Shown: positions 9,073 through 17,021 of the stretch, piece after piece
Position numbering within the stretch: position 1 is the stretch's first letter
Layout of the letters: each line of letters begins with the position of its first letter
Assembly: GCA_963798745.1 (NCBI GenBank)
Contig: CAWCUF010000009.1
Location: 62,001-126,000, forward strand
DNA: 64,000 nucleotides
Origin: Prado023 sp963798745
Lineage (GTDB): Bacteria > Actinomycetota > Actinomycetes > S36-B12 > CAIYMF01
Reading direction: 5' to 3'
Notes under the pieces: generated by a model
Told to the model about the DNA's origin: nothing
Databases searched by the model: none
What the model saw: only the letters and a program-made list of their open reading frames with translations
Program-made: the position numbers and the translations under genes

Positions 9073-10365
9073 TCACAGGCTGAGGGTCGGGATCGCCGCC
9101 CCCGGCGCGCGCAGCGCACGACCGGACTGCGGCAGTTCGGCCAGAGCTGCGACGTGCCGAGCGCGGGCGTCGGCCAGCGTGTCGGTGTCCACGCGATCGC
9201 CCGCACGCATGAGCGGCACCACCAATCTCCGGTCTGCCTCTTCGACCGTCGCCGGCGGTGACTGGTCCGCGCGGCCCGCCCAGACCAGCTCGGCGCTGGC
9301 CACGCCGTCGGCGCCGATCCTGCGTGCAGCCGCCTTCTGTCCGGCGAGGTTCGCCTTGCCGCCGGCTGCGGTCTTGGCCACGGGCCGGCCGTCGACCTCG
9401 ACGACCTTGAGCACCAACCCCGCCGCAGGCGAGCCGGATCCCGTCACGACCGACGTGCCGACTCCGTAAGAGTCCACCGGAGACCCCGCCAGCTCCGCGA
9501 TCGAGTACTCGTCGAGGTCGGAGCTGGCCAGGATCCGGGTGCCGGTGGCGCCGGCCGCGTCCAGGGCCCGGCGCGCCTCGCCGGCCAGCGCACTGAGGTC
9601 CCCGGAGTCCAGCCGGATCGCGCCAAGGTGCGGGCCGGCGACCGCCAGGGCGTTGGCGATGCCCGCCATCGTGTCGTAGGTGTCCACCAGCAGGGTCGTG
9701 CCCACCCCGAGGGCGGCGACCTGCGCGGCGAAGGCGGCGGGCTCGTCGTCGTGCAGCAGCGTGAAGGAGTGCGCGGCGGTGCCGGCGGTGGGGATCGCGT
9801 GCCTGCGACCCGCCTCGACGTTGCTGGTCGCGTCGAAGCCGGCGATCCACGCGGCCCGCGCCGCAGCCACCGCCGCCTGCTCGTGGGTGCGCCGCGAACC
9901 CATCTCGATCAGGGTTCGTCCGCGGGCCTGCACCCACATCCGGCTGGTGGCCGAGGCCACCGCGACGTCGTGGTTCAGGACGCTGAGGATCAGCGTCTCG
10001 AGGATCACGCCGCTGGCGAAGTCGGTGCGCAGCGTCATCAGCGGCGATCCGGGGAAGAACAGCTCACCCTCCCGATACCCGTCGATGTCCCCGCTGAACC
10101 GGTAGCCGGCCAGCCAGTCCAGCGTGCTGGCGCTCACGATCCGTTCACTGCGCAGATGCTCGAGTTCGGCGGGCCCGAAAGTGAAGTCTGCGATCAGTTC
10201 CAGCAGGCGGCCGGTCCCCGCGTTGACGAAGTAGCCGCGGTCCGCCGGTAGCCGACGGCCGAATACCTCGAACACGCACTGCCGCTTCGCGGTGCCGGCC
10301 CGCAGCGCCGCGTCGAGCATCGTGAACTCGTAGTGGTCGGTCAGCAGTCCGGAGCTCGCAGGCAT
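9073..10365 (-). CDS. pncB: Nicotinate phosphoribosyltransferase
   Basis: Converts nicotinate, PRPP and ATP to nicotinate mononucleotide (NAD salvage), cytoplasmic. The 430-aa protein starts with LLTDHYEFTMLDAAL, the PncB substrate-binding opening, and has LRTDFASGVILETLILSVLNHD, HSFTLLHDDE, LVDTYDT and IRLDSGDL, all family motifs. Length is normal for the shorter actinobacterial form. It is monocistronic and convergent with zur; no NAD gene is adjacent. Confidence 0.93.
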   Translation of the reverse strand: MPASSGLLTDHYEFTMLDAALRAGTAKRQCVFEVFGRRLPADRGYFVNAGTGRLLELIADFTFGPAELEHLRSERIVSASTLDWLAGYRFSGDIDGYREGELFFPGSPLMTLRTDFASGVILETLILSVLNHDVAVASATSRMWVQARGRTLIEMGSRRTHEQAAVAAARAAWIAGFDATSNVEAGRRHAIPTAGTAAHSFTLLHDDEPAAFAAQVAALGVGTTLLVDTYDTMAGIANALAVAGPHLGAIRLDSGDLSALAGEARRALDAAGATGTRILASSDLDEYSIAELAGSPVDSYGVGTSVVTGSGSPAAGLVLKVVEVDGRPVAKTAAGGKANLAGQKAAARRIGADGVASAELVWAGRADQSPPATVEEADRRLVVPLMRAGDRVDTDTLADARARHVAALAELPQSGRALRAPGAAIPTLSL

Positions 10366-10428
10366 GGGCCGAAGGCTACGGTCCGCAGGGCAGTGAGTCG
10401 CGTGGCCCGTCAGCGCCAGTGCCGACCA

Positions 10429-10971
10429 TCACCGTTCGCAGGAGGTGCTGACGCTCAGGGAGGCTGAACCGTCGTCGTTGGCCACCAGTTGCACGAGCGC
10501 GTCGGCGCCGTTGAGTGGCAGGTAGAACCCGACGAGGCGCGAGCCGCTCGGGTCCACCGAGTCCTCGATGAACTCCACCCCGAGCCGAGTGGCCACGGCG
10601 GTGAGTTGGTCGTCGGTGACCGCGTCCGGGCCGATCGAGGAGCCGGAGCTGTACTCGCCCAACCGCCGGTCCGAGTCGTTTCCCCACGTGTTGACGCACG
10701 CCAGCACCCGAGTGCTGCCCTGGACCGGCGGCTCGGCGAGGTCCAGCGCGCGCAGCGTGGCCTGCGCGGCGGCGATCGCGCCCTGGCGTACCCGTTGCTC
10801 GGCGGGGTTCTCGTCGGGCAACGTGGTGGACCACTGGGTGCTGGCTGGTCCCGGGCCAGGGTCGGGGCTGCAGCCGACCAGGAAGCCCGCCGCTGCGAGC
10901 GCGATCAGCGGCCCGGCCAGCGACCGCCGCCCGGTCCGGGCGCTCCCGGATTTCGAAGGCAGACTGGACAC
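10429..10971 (-). CDS. Uncharacterised lipoprotein
   Basis: 180-aa protein with a basic N-terminus, hydrophobic segment and lipobox FLVGC, so probably membrane-anchored outside the cell. The mature part has a Ser/Pro stretch, a VNTWGND motif and one pair of Cys (ACVNTW and the C-terminal STSCER) that could form a disulfide. I do not recognise the family. GTG 10971 is taken as start; GTG 10980 is possible, and the longer ORF to 11136 reads non-coding composition. Confidence 0.65.
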   Translation of the reverse strand: MSSLPSKSGSARTGRRSLAGPLIALAAAGFLVGCSPDPGPGPASTQWSTTLPDENPAEQRVRQGAIAAAQATLRALDLAEPPVQGSTRVLACVNTWGNDSDRRLGEYSSGSSIGPDAVTDDQLTAVATRLGVEFIEDSVDPSGSRLVGFYLPLNGADALVQLVANDDGSASLSVSTSCER

Positions 10972-11340
10972 CCCCCTCACCCACGCTCTCGGTCGAGTCG
11001 GTCGTGTCGGCGCATGACCGAAGGCTACGTCCCCCGGACTGCAGCCACCGGCAAGCACGCCCACCTTCCGCCGGGACCGGAGCCCAAGAGCCGGACCTCC
11101 AGCACCCGGTACGCCCAGGTCGAGCCGGCGATGCACGTCGTCGGGGATTTCTCCGACCTACCTACGGTGACGTAACCTTCGAGTGGTCGGCCAGGGACAT
11201 GACTTCGCACTGGGGACTGCTCCAGACCGGTGCTGGATTCGGATTCACCAACAGGCGTCATCGGCATGGTGCCGCTGTCCCGCTGGCCGGGCCGCCCAAC
11301 CGTCGCCAGGCCATACCCAGAAGACAAGGGGGATTCCGAC

Positions 11341-12036
11341 GTGACCGAGCCGCACGCGCAGGCGCAGACCGACAAATCCGCCACGCCCGCCGAGCACGCA
11401 GTGGCTGCGCTCAAGCCGAAGCTTCGCGGGTGGCTGCACTTCGGCGCCGGCCCGCTGGCGCTGCTGCTCGGCCTGGGGCTGATGGTCGTCACTCCCACCG
11501 AAGGATTGCGCGCTGCCGTCGCGGTGTACGTGCTGACCACGGTGCTGCTCTTCGGGGTCAGCGCCGCCTATCACCTGGGCGCCGGCCGGCCGAGCGTGAA
11601 CTCGTTCCTGCGCAAGCTCGACCACGCCAACATCTACCTGTTCATCGCCGGCTCCTACACACCGTTCGCCGCCGCGCTGGACGACGCCCGGCTGCGCTGG
11701 ACGATCCTGATCCTGGTGTGGACCATCGCGCTGGTCGGCCTGCTGCTGCCGATCGCCTGGCTGCACGCGCCGCGCTGGGTCACGGCCGGGTCCTACCTCG
11801 CGCTGGGCTGGGTGGCCGTCTTCTTCCTGCCCGCGCTGTACAGCGCGTACGGCGCCGTGACGGTCTCGCTGCTGGCGATCGGCGGCCTGCTGTACACGGT
11901 CGGCGGTGTCATCTACGCCCGCAAGAGCCCGAACCCGCACCCCGAATGGTTCGGCTTCCACGAGCTGTTCCACGCCTTCACGATCGCCGCCTACCTGGTC
12001 CAACTGGTAGCGGTGGCCCGAGTGGTGACCGGCTGA
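11341..12036 (+). CDS. Hemolysin III family membrane protein (TrhA-like)
   Basis: 231-aa integral membrane protein of the PAQR/hemolysin-III family with seven hydrophobic segments. Signature residues are visible: AAYHLGAG in the second segment, KLDHANIYLFIAGSYTPF, and HELFHAFTIAAY near the end; the Ser/Asp/His set suggests a zinc-dependent hydrolase-like site. The bacterial family is linked to membrane lipid homeostasis; the hemolysin name is historical. GTG start follows AAGGGGG at eight bases. Confidence 0.88.
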   Translation: MTEPHAQAQTDKSATPAEHAVAALKPKLRGWLHFGAGPLALLLGLGLMVVTPTEGLRAAVAVYVLTTVLLFGVSAAYHLGAGRPSVNSFLRKLDHANIYLFIAGSYTPFAAALDDARLRWTILILVWTIALVGLLLPIAWLHAPRWVTAGSYLALGWVAVFFLPALYSAYGAVTVSLLAIGGLLYTVGGVIYARKSPNPHPEWFGFHELFHAFTIAAYLVQLVAVARVVTG

Positions 12037-12746
12037 CCCCGTGCCCACAGCGGTGACGAGGAGCCCCTCGAATCGAGCGGCCTCGAGCGTCGTGCCGCGA
12101 CCCGAGCTGTCGCCGGGGAAGTTCAGCGCCGCTGACCGGGACGGTACGCGGCTAGCAGGCGCATGCTGCTACTGGTCGTAGACGTCGCGTCGGTGTTCCA
12201 GCCGGACGACGACGACCCACAGGAGTTCGTCCTCGACGGTGTAGACGATTCGATAGCCCCCTACCCGAACGCGCAGGCCTGGCCGGCCTCGGAGCGCACG
12301 CGCTCCGGGAGGTCGAGGCTGACGGAGCGGGCACCGTCAGGAAGCCCACCCGGGGGTGGGCACTGGCTGCGACTCGCTCACAGGCCTGCGTGTCTCCAGC
12401 GTCGCTGACGATGCAGGGCAGAGCCGTGGCGACCCCGAGCGCAACGCCGAGTGCCGTCATTGCCAACAGGATGCGACTGCTCAATGCATGATCCCCCGCT
12501 CCTTTTCTGGTCCCTCGTGGATCGGGGCGATGCAGTCCAACTTGAGCGGCCCGGCTCCGAAGCCATGGATGGGCCAAGTCGGGGATACCGCCCGGCAGGC
12601 CCTCCGGGTCGCGAGGTTCCGAGGTGCGTCGGCAGAACTCGGCGACATGGCGTACGACGCCATCCTGCGCAACCTGGCCGTTGAGCCAGAGATCAAGCCC
12701 GGAGCAGCGCGCGTTTCGCGGTAGACGCGCCGAGGGCACGCCCTTC
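12037..12746. other. 710-bp region without an intact gene
   Basis: No ORF here has convincing coding character. It holds the toxin remnant at 12169-12336. On the minus strand from about 12483 there is a short TTG-initiated frame with a signal-peptide-like start (LLAMTALGVALGVATALP) after an AAAGGAG site, which runs without break into the antisense of the toxin remnant; it may be a truncated secreted protein. The plus-strand ORF at 12356-12724 was judged a shadow. The patch looks like gene decay. Confidence 0.5.
12169..12336 (-). pseudogene. C-terminal remnant of a ParE/RelE-family toxin
   Basis: The minus-strand frame ending at TAG 12169-12171 reads PRPPGARALRGRPG, then LRVRVGGYRIVYTVEDE, then RLEHRRDVYDQ-stop. 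This is the conserved C-terminal two thirds of RelE/ParE mRNA-interferase or gyrase toxins (ALRG-x-RVGxYRIVY-x-HRRDVY). An in-frame TGA at 12337-12339 cuts off the first ~30 residues, there is no start codon with a ribosome site, and no antitoxin gene is found beside it. It is therefore a dead fragment of a toxin-antitoxin locus. Confidence 0.75.
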
Positions 12747-13145
12747 TCACCGGCCTGAGCTGGTGACTGCACTTGTGCCCGTCTGGGTCGGGCGGCGGAG
12801 GCGGCCCTGGCTGGTCGCGATGCCGGCGAGCACGATCACAGCTCCGAGGACCTGGTTGACGGTGACGTGCTCGCCGAGGAACGCCAACCCGACTGCGACG
12901 GCCACCACGGGGGTCAGGTAGGTGACGGCGCTGGCGGTCGCCGCGCCAGCGGCCGCGATCACGCGGAAGTTCAGCACGTAGGCCAGTCCAGTGCCCAGGG
13001 CACCGAGAGCCAGCAGTCCTGCGAGGGCGCTCGGGGTGACCGGGCCACGTTGGGGCGGTGCGAGCGTGGCCTGAGCGGCCAGGACAGGCAGCAGGAAGGC
13101 TGCCCCGAGCAGAACCTGGGCTCGGCCAGGTCCACGCGTAGGTGT
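12747..13145 (-). pseudogene. 3' fragment of an EamA/DMT-family transporter
   Basis: The last ~130 codons read as the final half of an EamA repeat: LLGAAFLLPVLAAQ, ALGALGTGLAYVLNFRVIAAAG, SAVTYLTPVVAVAVGLAFLGE and VLGAVIVLAGI, four or five membrane segments. A complete drug/metabolite transporter has ten segments and ~300 residues; the DNA upstream of about 13145 has lost family similarity. The ORF extends to 13466 only by chance into the 3' end of the ATP-grasp gene on the same strand. It is best called a 5'-truncated pseudogene. Confidence 0.75.
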
Positions 13146-13365
13146 CAGTCTCAGGGGCGGGGAGTCGGGCTGGCGACGCAATCCCCGTCGTGAACCCTTT
13201 CGCACCCAGCGAGTGGCCCTTGCGATGCTCTGGGTCAACGGCTCCTCACGAGATTGGGTCAAGATGGCCGACCGTCGACAGCATGCGCCCCGCAGCCGCG
13301 TCCCATTCATCGGTTCGCTTCCCAAAGGGGGCGGCGGTGTCAAGCGCCGGGCGCAGGGTCGCGGG

Positions 13366-14667
13366 TCAGGGGTGCACGAACTGGGCTGCGCTGAGCCGGG
13401 CCGCCTCGTCGCGACACCACAGCCCCACCAGGCCGCGGAAGTGCGCGATGTACTGGTCGTGCTCATTTGGCGGGAAGGTCGCGCGGACGGTGTCCACGAT
13501 CACCGCGTCCATCCCCGGCCCGCTGAACCACTCGAGGGCGATCTCGTCGAAGTTGCGCAGCCGGGAGTCGCACCAGTCGTAGTAGCGCCCGGCGTCGAAG
13601 TGCTCGTCGGCCAGGCGCCGGTACCCGGCGAGCTTCTCCTCGTAGGTCAGGTCCTCGCGGTCGCCGATCGCGAAGTACCGCGAGGTCTCCAGGTCCACCG
13701 AGTTGGGCCGGCCCGTGACCAGGCAGTACGCGCTCCACTTCACGAGCGCCTTCATCGCCCACGGGAAGTAGTAGTGCAAAGAGGTGATCGCCACGTCCGG
13801 GCAGGCGTTGGCGTAGTCGATCGGGTAGACCTCGTCGCGGGCTCCGTCAGCACCGCGCTTGACCAGCATCTCGCAGGAGTTGAACTCCCACCTGAAGAAC
13901 GCGTTGACCGTCCGGTTGATCGTCACGCACTCGTCGCCGGCCTGCGGGGAGAGGAAGTCGTGGTCCACGGCGTAGCGGTCGTGCATGGGCCGCTCGGGTC
14001 GGAAGTGCATGACCATCGTCTCGGGCCCGATCGACAGCGAGCGGGCGAACACGTCGTGGTCCTCAGCGGCCTGCAGGTGCATGAGCATCTCGCCGGAGTC
14101 GTCGTAGGCGCGCAGCAGGTCCGCGCGGGAGTCGACGCGTGACACGCCGCGCCATCCGCCGCCGTCGAAGGGCTTCATGTACATCGGGTACCCCACCGAC
14201 TCGGCGATCTGCGCCAGGTCGAAAGGGCGGTTGTAAGCCGCCGCGGTGTAGGCGTACTTGGCGTTGTCCAACGGGTTCTTGTAGGGCACCAGCACGGTCT
14301 CGGGGATCCTCAGACCCAGGCGCATCATCGCGCAGTAGGCCGAGTGCTTCTCCATGGACTGGAACGTGAACGGGCTGTTGAGCAGGTACACGTCGTCCAT
14401 CAGCGAGGCCTTCTTCAGCCACTCGCGGGGCACGTAGTACCAGTACGCGAGCCGGTCGATCACCAGCTCCTGGCGCGGCTTGTCGCGCAGGTTGAACGGC
14501 TCGATGGTGGTGCGCTCGGTGGCGATCCGGTGCGATCGGCCGTGCGCGTCCGGGATCGGGCCCATGGCCCGGACCAGCGACTCGAAGGCCACCGGCCAGT
14601 CCAGCTCCGTGCCCAGCAGGAGGCCGATGAGGTGGGTGCGCGTGTGTGCGTCGGTGGAGGTGTCCAT
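13366..14667 (-). CDS. ATP-grasp domain protein, third gene of an esterase operon
   Basis: 433-aa protein with an ATP-grasp core: pre-ATP region IPETVLVPYKN, nucleotide-binding strand and loop MKPFDGGGWRGV (residues 164-175, Lys165 the likely ATP contact), and later acidic and Asn residues (DYANACPDVA, NSCEML) in the metal region. Such enzymes join a carboxylate to an amine or thiol through an acyl phosphate. The product is unknown. It lies 13 bp downstream of an esterase and is transcribed with it; SD GAGGAA precedes ATG 14667. The C-terminal 120 residues are rich in Trp/Tyr/Asp and unrecognised. Confidence 0.8.
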   Translation of the reverse strand: MDTSTDAHTRTHLIGLLLGTELDWPVAFESLVRAMGPIPDAHGRSHRIATERTTIEPFNLRDKPRQELVIDRLAYWYYVPREWLKKASLMDDVYLLNSPFTFQSMEKHSAYCAMMRLGLRIPETVLVPYKNPLDNAKYAYTAAAYNRPFDLAQIAESVGYPMYMKPFDGGGWRGVSRVDSRADLLRAYDDSGEMLMHLQAAEDHDVFARSLSIGPETMVMHFRPERPMHDRYAVDHDFLSPQAGDECVTINRTVNAFFRWEFNSCEMLVKRGADGARDEVYPIDYANACPDVAITSLHYYFPWAMKALVKWSAYCLVTGRPNSVDLETSRYFAIGDREDLTYEEKLAGYRRLADEHFDAGRYYDWCDSRLRNFDEIALEWFSGPGMDAVIVDTVRATFPPNEHDQYIAHFRGLVGLWCRDEAARLSAAQFVHP

Positions 14668-14680
14668 CGGTTCCTCGGAT

Positions 14681-15424
14681 CTAGAAGGTGGCCAGGTAGG
14701 TGTGGGCCATCCGGTGCCAGGACGGCCAGTCGTGCGGGGTGTCGGTGCCCCAGACGTCCAGGTCGCACCAGATGCCCTTGTCCCACAGGGCGTGGGCCAA
14801 TGCGCGCGAGGAGGGCAGCGCCTGGGTCGGCTGGACCTCGAAGGCCCCCGAGCCCACCACGAGCTGCACGTGCAGCGCGCTGCGCAGCCACGCCAGATGA
14901 TCGCCATGCAGGTTGGGCACGTTGGCCATCGGATTGTTGAAGTACATCGCCTGACCCTGCTCACCCCAGGCATGCCAGGTGCCGGGGTCGTAGTTGCCGG
15001 AGAAGCCGATCGCGTGAGGGACCAGGTCGGCGCGGCGCAACGCCAGGTTCACGGCGTGGAAGGCCCCCATGCTGGTGCCGGCCGCCACGATCGGCCGCGG
15101 CCCGCCGCAGTCGCCATGGATCGCTGGGACGACCCGCTCGGTGATCCAGTCGTGGTAGGCATCGTGCCGGCGCGCCCGCTCCTCGCTGGGGATCTCCCGG
15201 TTGGACCACGACCAGTGGTCATTGGCGGTCACGGCGTACACCTTGATCCGGCCCGCCTCCAGGGCAGGGGCGAGCGCATGGATCATCGCGTTGTCCTCGA
15301 GGTCGTGCGCACCGCCGCCCTCGCACGGGAAGAACAGCACCGGGGTGCCCCAGTGGCCGTAGGCCATCACCGTCCCGGACGTCCCGAGCGCCGGTGACCA
15401 GACCGCCCATTCGTCACGCCGCAT
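14681..15424 (-). CDS. Alpha/beta-hydrolase esterase
   Basis: 247-aa cytoplasmic protein (no signal peptide) of the esterase (DUF3089/esterase D-like) group. The nucleophile elbow is GTSMG (Ser118), with AMYFNNPMANVPNL and a C-terminal HDWPSWHRM providing a probable catalytic His. Early motif YGHWGTPVLFFPCEGGGAHD is typical of the family annotated as esterase family protein. It is 13 bp upstream of the ATP-grasp gene and about 180 bp downstream of a second esterase gene. Substrate unknown. Confidence 0.8.
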   Translation of the reverse strand: MRRDEWAVWSPALGTSGTVMAYGHWGTPVLFFPCEGGGAHDLEDNAMIHALAPALEAGRIKVYAVTANDHWSWSNREIPSEERARRHDAYHDWITERVVPAIHGDCGGPRPIVAAGTSMGAFHAVNLALRRADLVPHAIGFSGNYDPGTWHAWGEQGQAMYFNNPMANVPNLHGDHLAWLRSALHVQLVVGSGAFEVQPTQALPSSRALAHALWDKGIWCDLDVWGTDTPHDWPSWHRMAHTYLATF

Positions 15425-15601
15425 GGTCCCCCAGTGTGCTTGCTGGCGGCGGGCGTTGCCCGCCCACCCGCCGCCGGTCCGCGTCGTGCCCTTCCCCCAA
15501 CAGGGGCCCGAGGCAGGGCCCTTTCCCACGGCCCCGGGCACCGGCGCGGCAGTCGGCACTCGGCCATCCGACCGGGGCGCCCCGCAGGGTGCTGGCGACC
15601 G

Positions 15602-16765
15602 CTACATCGCCGATGACCAGGCCGCGACCAGCAGGTCACGCAGGCTGGGGTCCAGGCTGTCGCGCCAGCCCGTGTAGGTGTGGGCATCCGGGTTCTCCAC
15701 CAGCGCGGTGGGCACGCCGATCCGGGTCAACCGCCGGGCCAGGGCCCGGTTGTTGTCCAGGTTGTCCTCGCCGGTGCCACAGGTCATGCCCAGGTGCAGG
15801 TCGGCCAACCGTTCGGGCTCGGCATCGATGCCGGCCACGAACCGCACGATCCGCGGGTAGTGCTGGTAGCCGCTCTCCTGGGCATCGAACTCCGCGGTGA
15901 AGAACGACCCGGACTGGCTGAACACCCCGGCGAACACCCCCGGGTGCAGCGTGGCAGCGTGCAGCATCGCCAGACCGCCCAGACTCGCCCCGACGCCGAC
16001 GGGGCGACCGGTCGTGGGCAGCGCCCCGGTGACCTGGGGCAGCATCCCGCCGACCAGGGCGCGGGCGTAGGCCGGCGAGGCGGAGTAGCTGCGGTCCCGG
16101 TCGACCGGATCGAGCAGCAGCACGCGCGCGCGCAGCGCCGGGTCCAGGTGCGCCAGCATTCCCAGGTAGCCCAGCAGTCCGGCGAGGTCGGCGTACTCCG
16201 GGCCGTCGTGCACGACGATCAGGGGCAGCGGCTCGGACGGCGACGAGTCGGCCGGCACGCGCAACTCACCGCGCACCGCCACCTGCGCCGCGGTGTCCAC
16301 GACCGGCTCGGGGGAGTGCGGGTGCGCCACCAGCGCGCCGTGCGAGCGGCGCAGGCGGTCATCCACCCGCGGCCCGGCGATGACCCCGGTGCCCGGGACC
16401 GGCGCGGTGACGTAGCCATGGACGGCTGCTGTCCGCAGCCACCATGGCGGGGCGTACCCGGGCAGTTCGAGCACGCTGTGCTCCCCGAAGACGGTGCGCA
16501 CGCGCAGTGGGTTGGCCGGATCGGGGGCGGTCACCTCCGCGCCGTCAGGACCACGCAGGACGATCAGGTACTCCAACCGGCGTACGGGTGGGCGCGGCAG
16601 GTGGGCGGCCCAGACCTCGCCCAAACGCGTGAAGGCGGGGCGGGCACCGAACTCGCGCAGGTGGAACCACACCCGCTGCGGGACCCAGCCGGGTTCGAGG
16701 TCCTCGAGGGCGACCTCGAAGGTTATCCCCCCCTCGTTCATGTCCACCCGCGGGCCCGCACCCAT
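15602..16765 (-). CDS. Enterochelin-esterase-like alpha/beta hydrolase
   Basis: 387-aa two-domain hydrolase. The N-terminal ~150 residues look like the beta-sandwich of Fes-type esterases (VWFHLREFGARP, LEYLIVLRGPDG). The C-terminal catalytic domain has LPLIVVHDGPEYADL, the nucleophile elbow GVGASLGGLAML and a late His in DAHTYTGWRDSL. Fes enzymes cleave ferric siderophore esters, but no siderophore gene is present here. Starts at 16741 (ATG) and 16747 (GTG) are also possible. Likely first gene of the three-gene operon with the esterase and ATP-grasp protein. Confidence 0.82.
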   Translation of the reverse strand: MGAGPRVDMNEGGITFEVALEDLEPGWVPQRVWFHLREFGARPAFTRLGEVWAAHLPRPPVRRLEYLIVLRGPDGAEVTAPDPANPLRVRTVFGEHSVLELPGYAPPWWLRTAAVHGYVTAPVPGTGVIAGPRVDDRLRRSHGALVAHPHSPEPVVDTAAQVAVRGELRVPADSSPSEPLPLIVVHDGPEYADLAGLLGYLGMLAHLDPALRARVLLLDPVDRDRSYSASPAYARALVGGMLPQVTGALPTTGRPVGVGASLGGLAMLHAATLHPGVFAGVFSQSGSFFTAEFDAQESGYQHYPRIVRFVAGIDAEPERLADLHLGMTCGTGEDNLDNNRALARRLTRIGVPTALVENPDAHTYTGWRDSLDPSLRDLLVAAWSSAM

Positions 16766-16973
16766 CAGCCGGCGGTCCGAGGGCTGTACGCGCGCTGGGG
16801 CATGGGCGTCAGTGTAGGGACGACAGGTCGCCGGGGCGGCGCTCCCTGGGATTCGTCCTCCGGTCTGGGTACCGGCTCCGCGACGCCACGCGCAGGCATC
16901 CAGGACCTGGCCGACCCAGCCCGGGCCGGCCAGGGCGGGGCCCCGCGGTGGCGACCAATGGGACAATTGCGTC

Positions 16974-17021
16974 ATGTCGGTGACTGTCCTGTGCTGGTGC
17001 GACCCGCTGCGGCGGGCCTGA
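16974..17021 (+). CDS. Possible 15-residue leader ORF overlapping the hydrolase start
   Basis: An ATG at 16974 opens a 15-codon frame (MSVTVLCWCDPLRRA) whose TGA shares its final A with the ATG of the next gene (TGATG at 17019-17023). The arrangement would allow termination-reinitiation coupling. There is no clear ribosome site before it, so it may be chance or leaderless. An in-frame alternative for the hydrolase itself is GTG 16991. Confidence 0.3.
   Translation: MSVTVLCWCDPLRRA
17013..17020 (+). other. Ribosome-site candidate for the lipase-like hydrolase
   Basis: The eight bases before ATG 17021 (GGGCCTGATG region) contain only CGGCGGGCC, a poor match to AGGAGG. The start may therefore depend on coupling to the 15-codon upstream frame or lie at GTG 16991. 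Confidence 0.3.

Noticed and set aside
12169..12336. Functional toxin-antitoxin module
   Set aside because: The toxin lacks its N-terminus and start codon and no antitoxin ORF is adjacent.
12356..12724. 122-codon plus-strand ORF in the decayed patch
   Set aside because: No ribosome site, no family motif, and codon third positions are not G/C-enriched like those of the real genes nearby.
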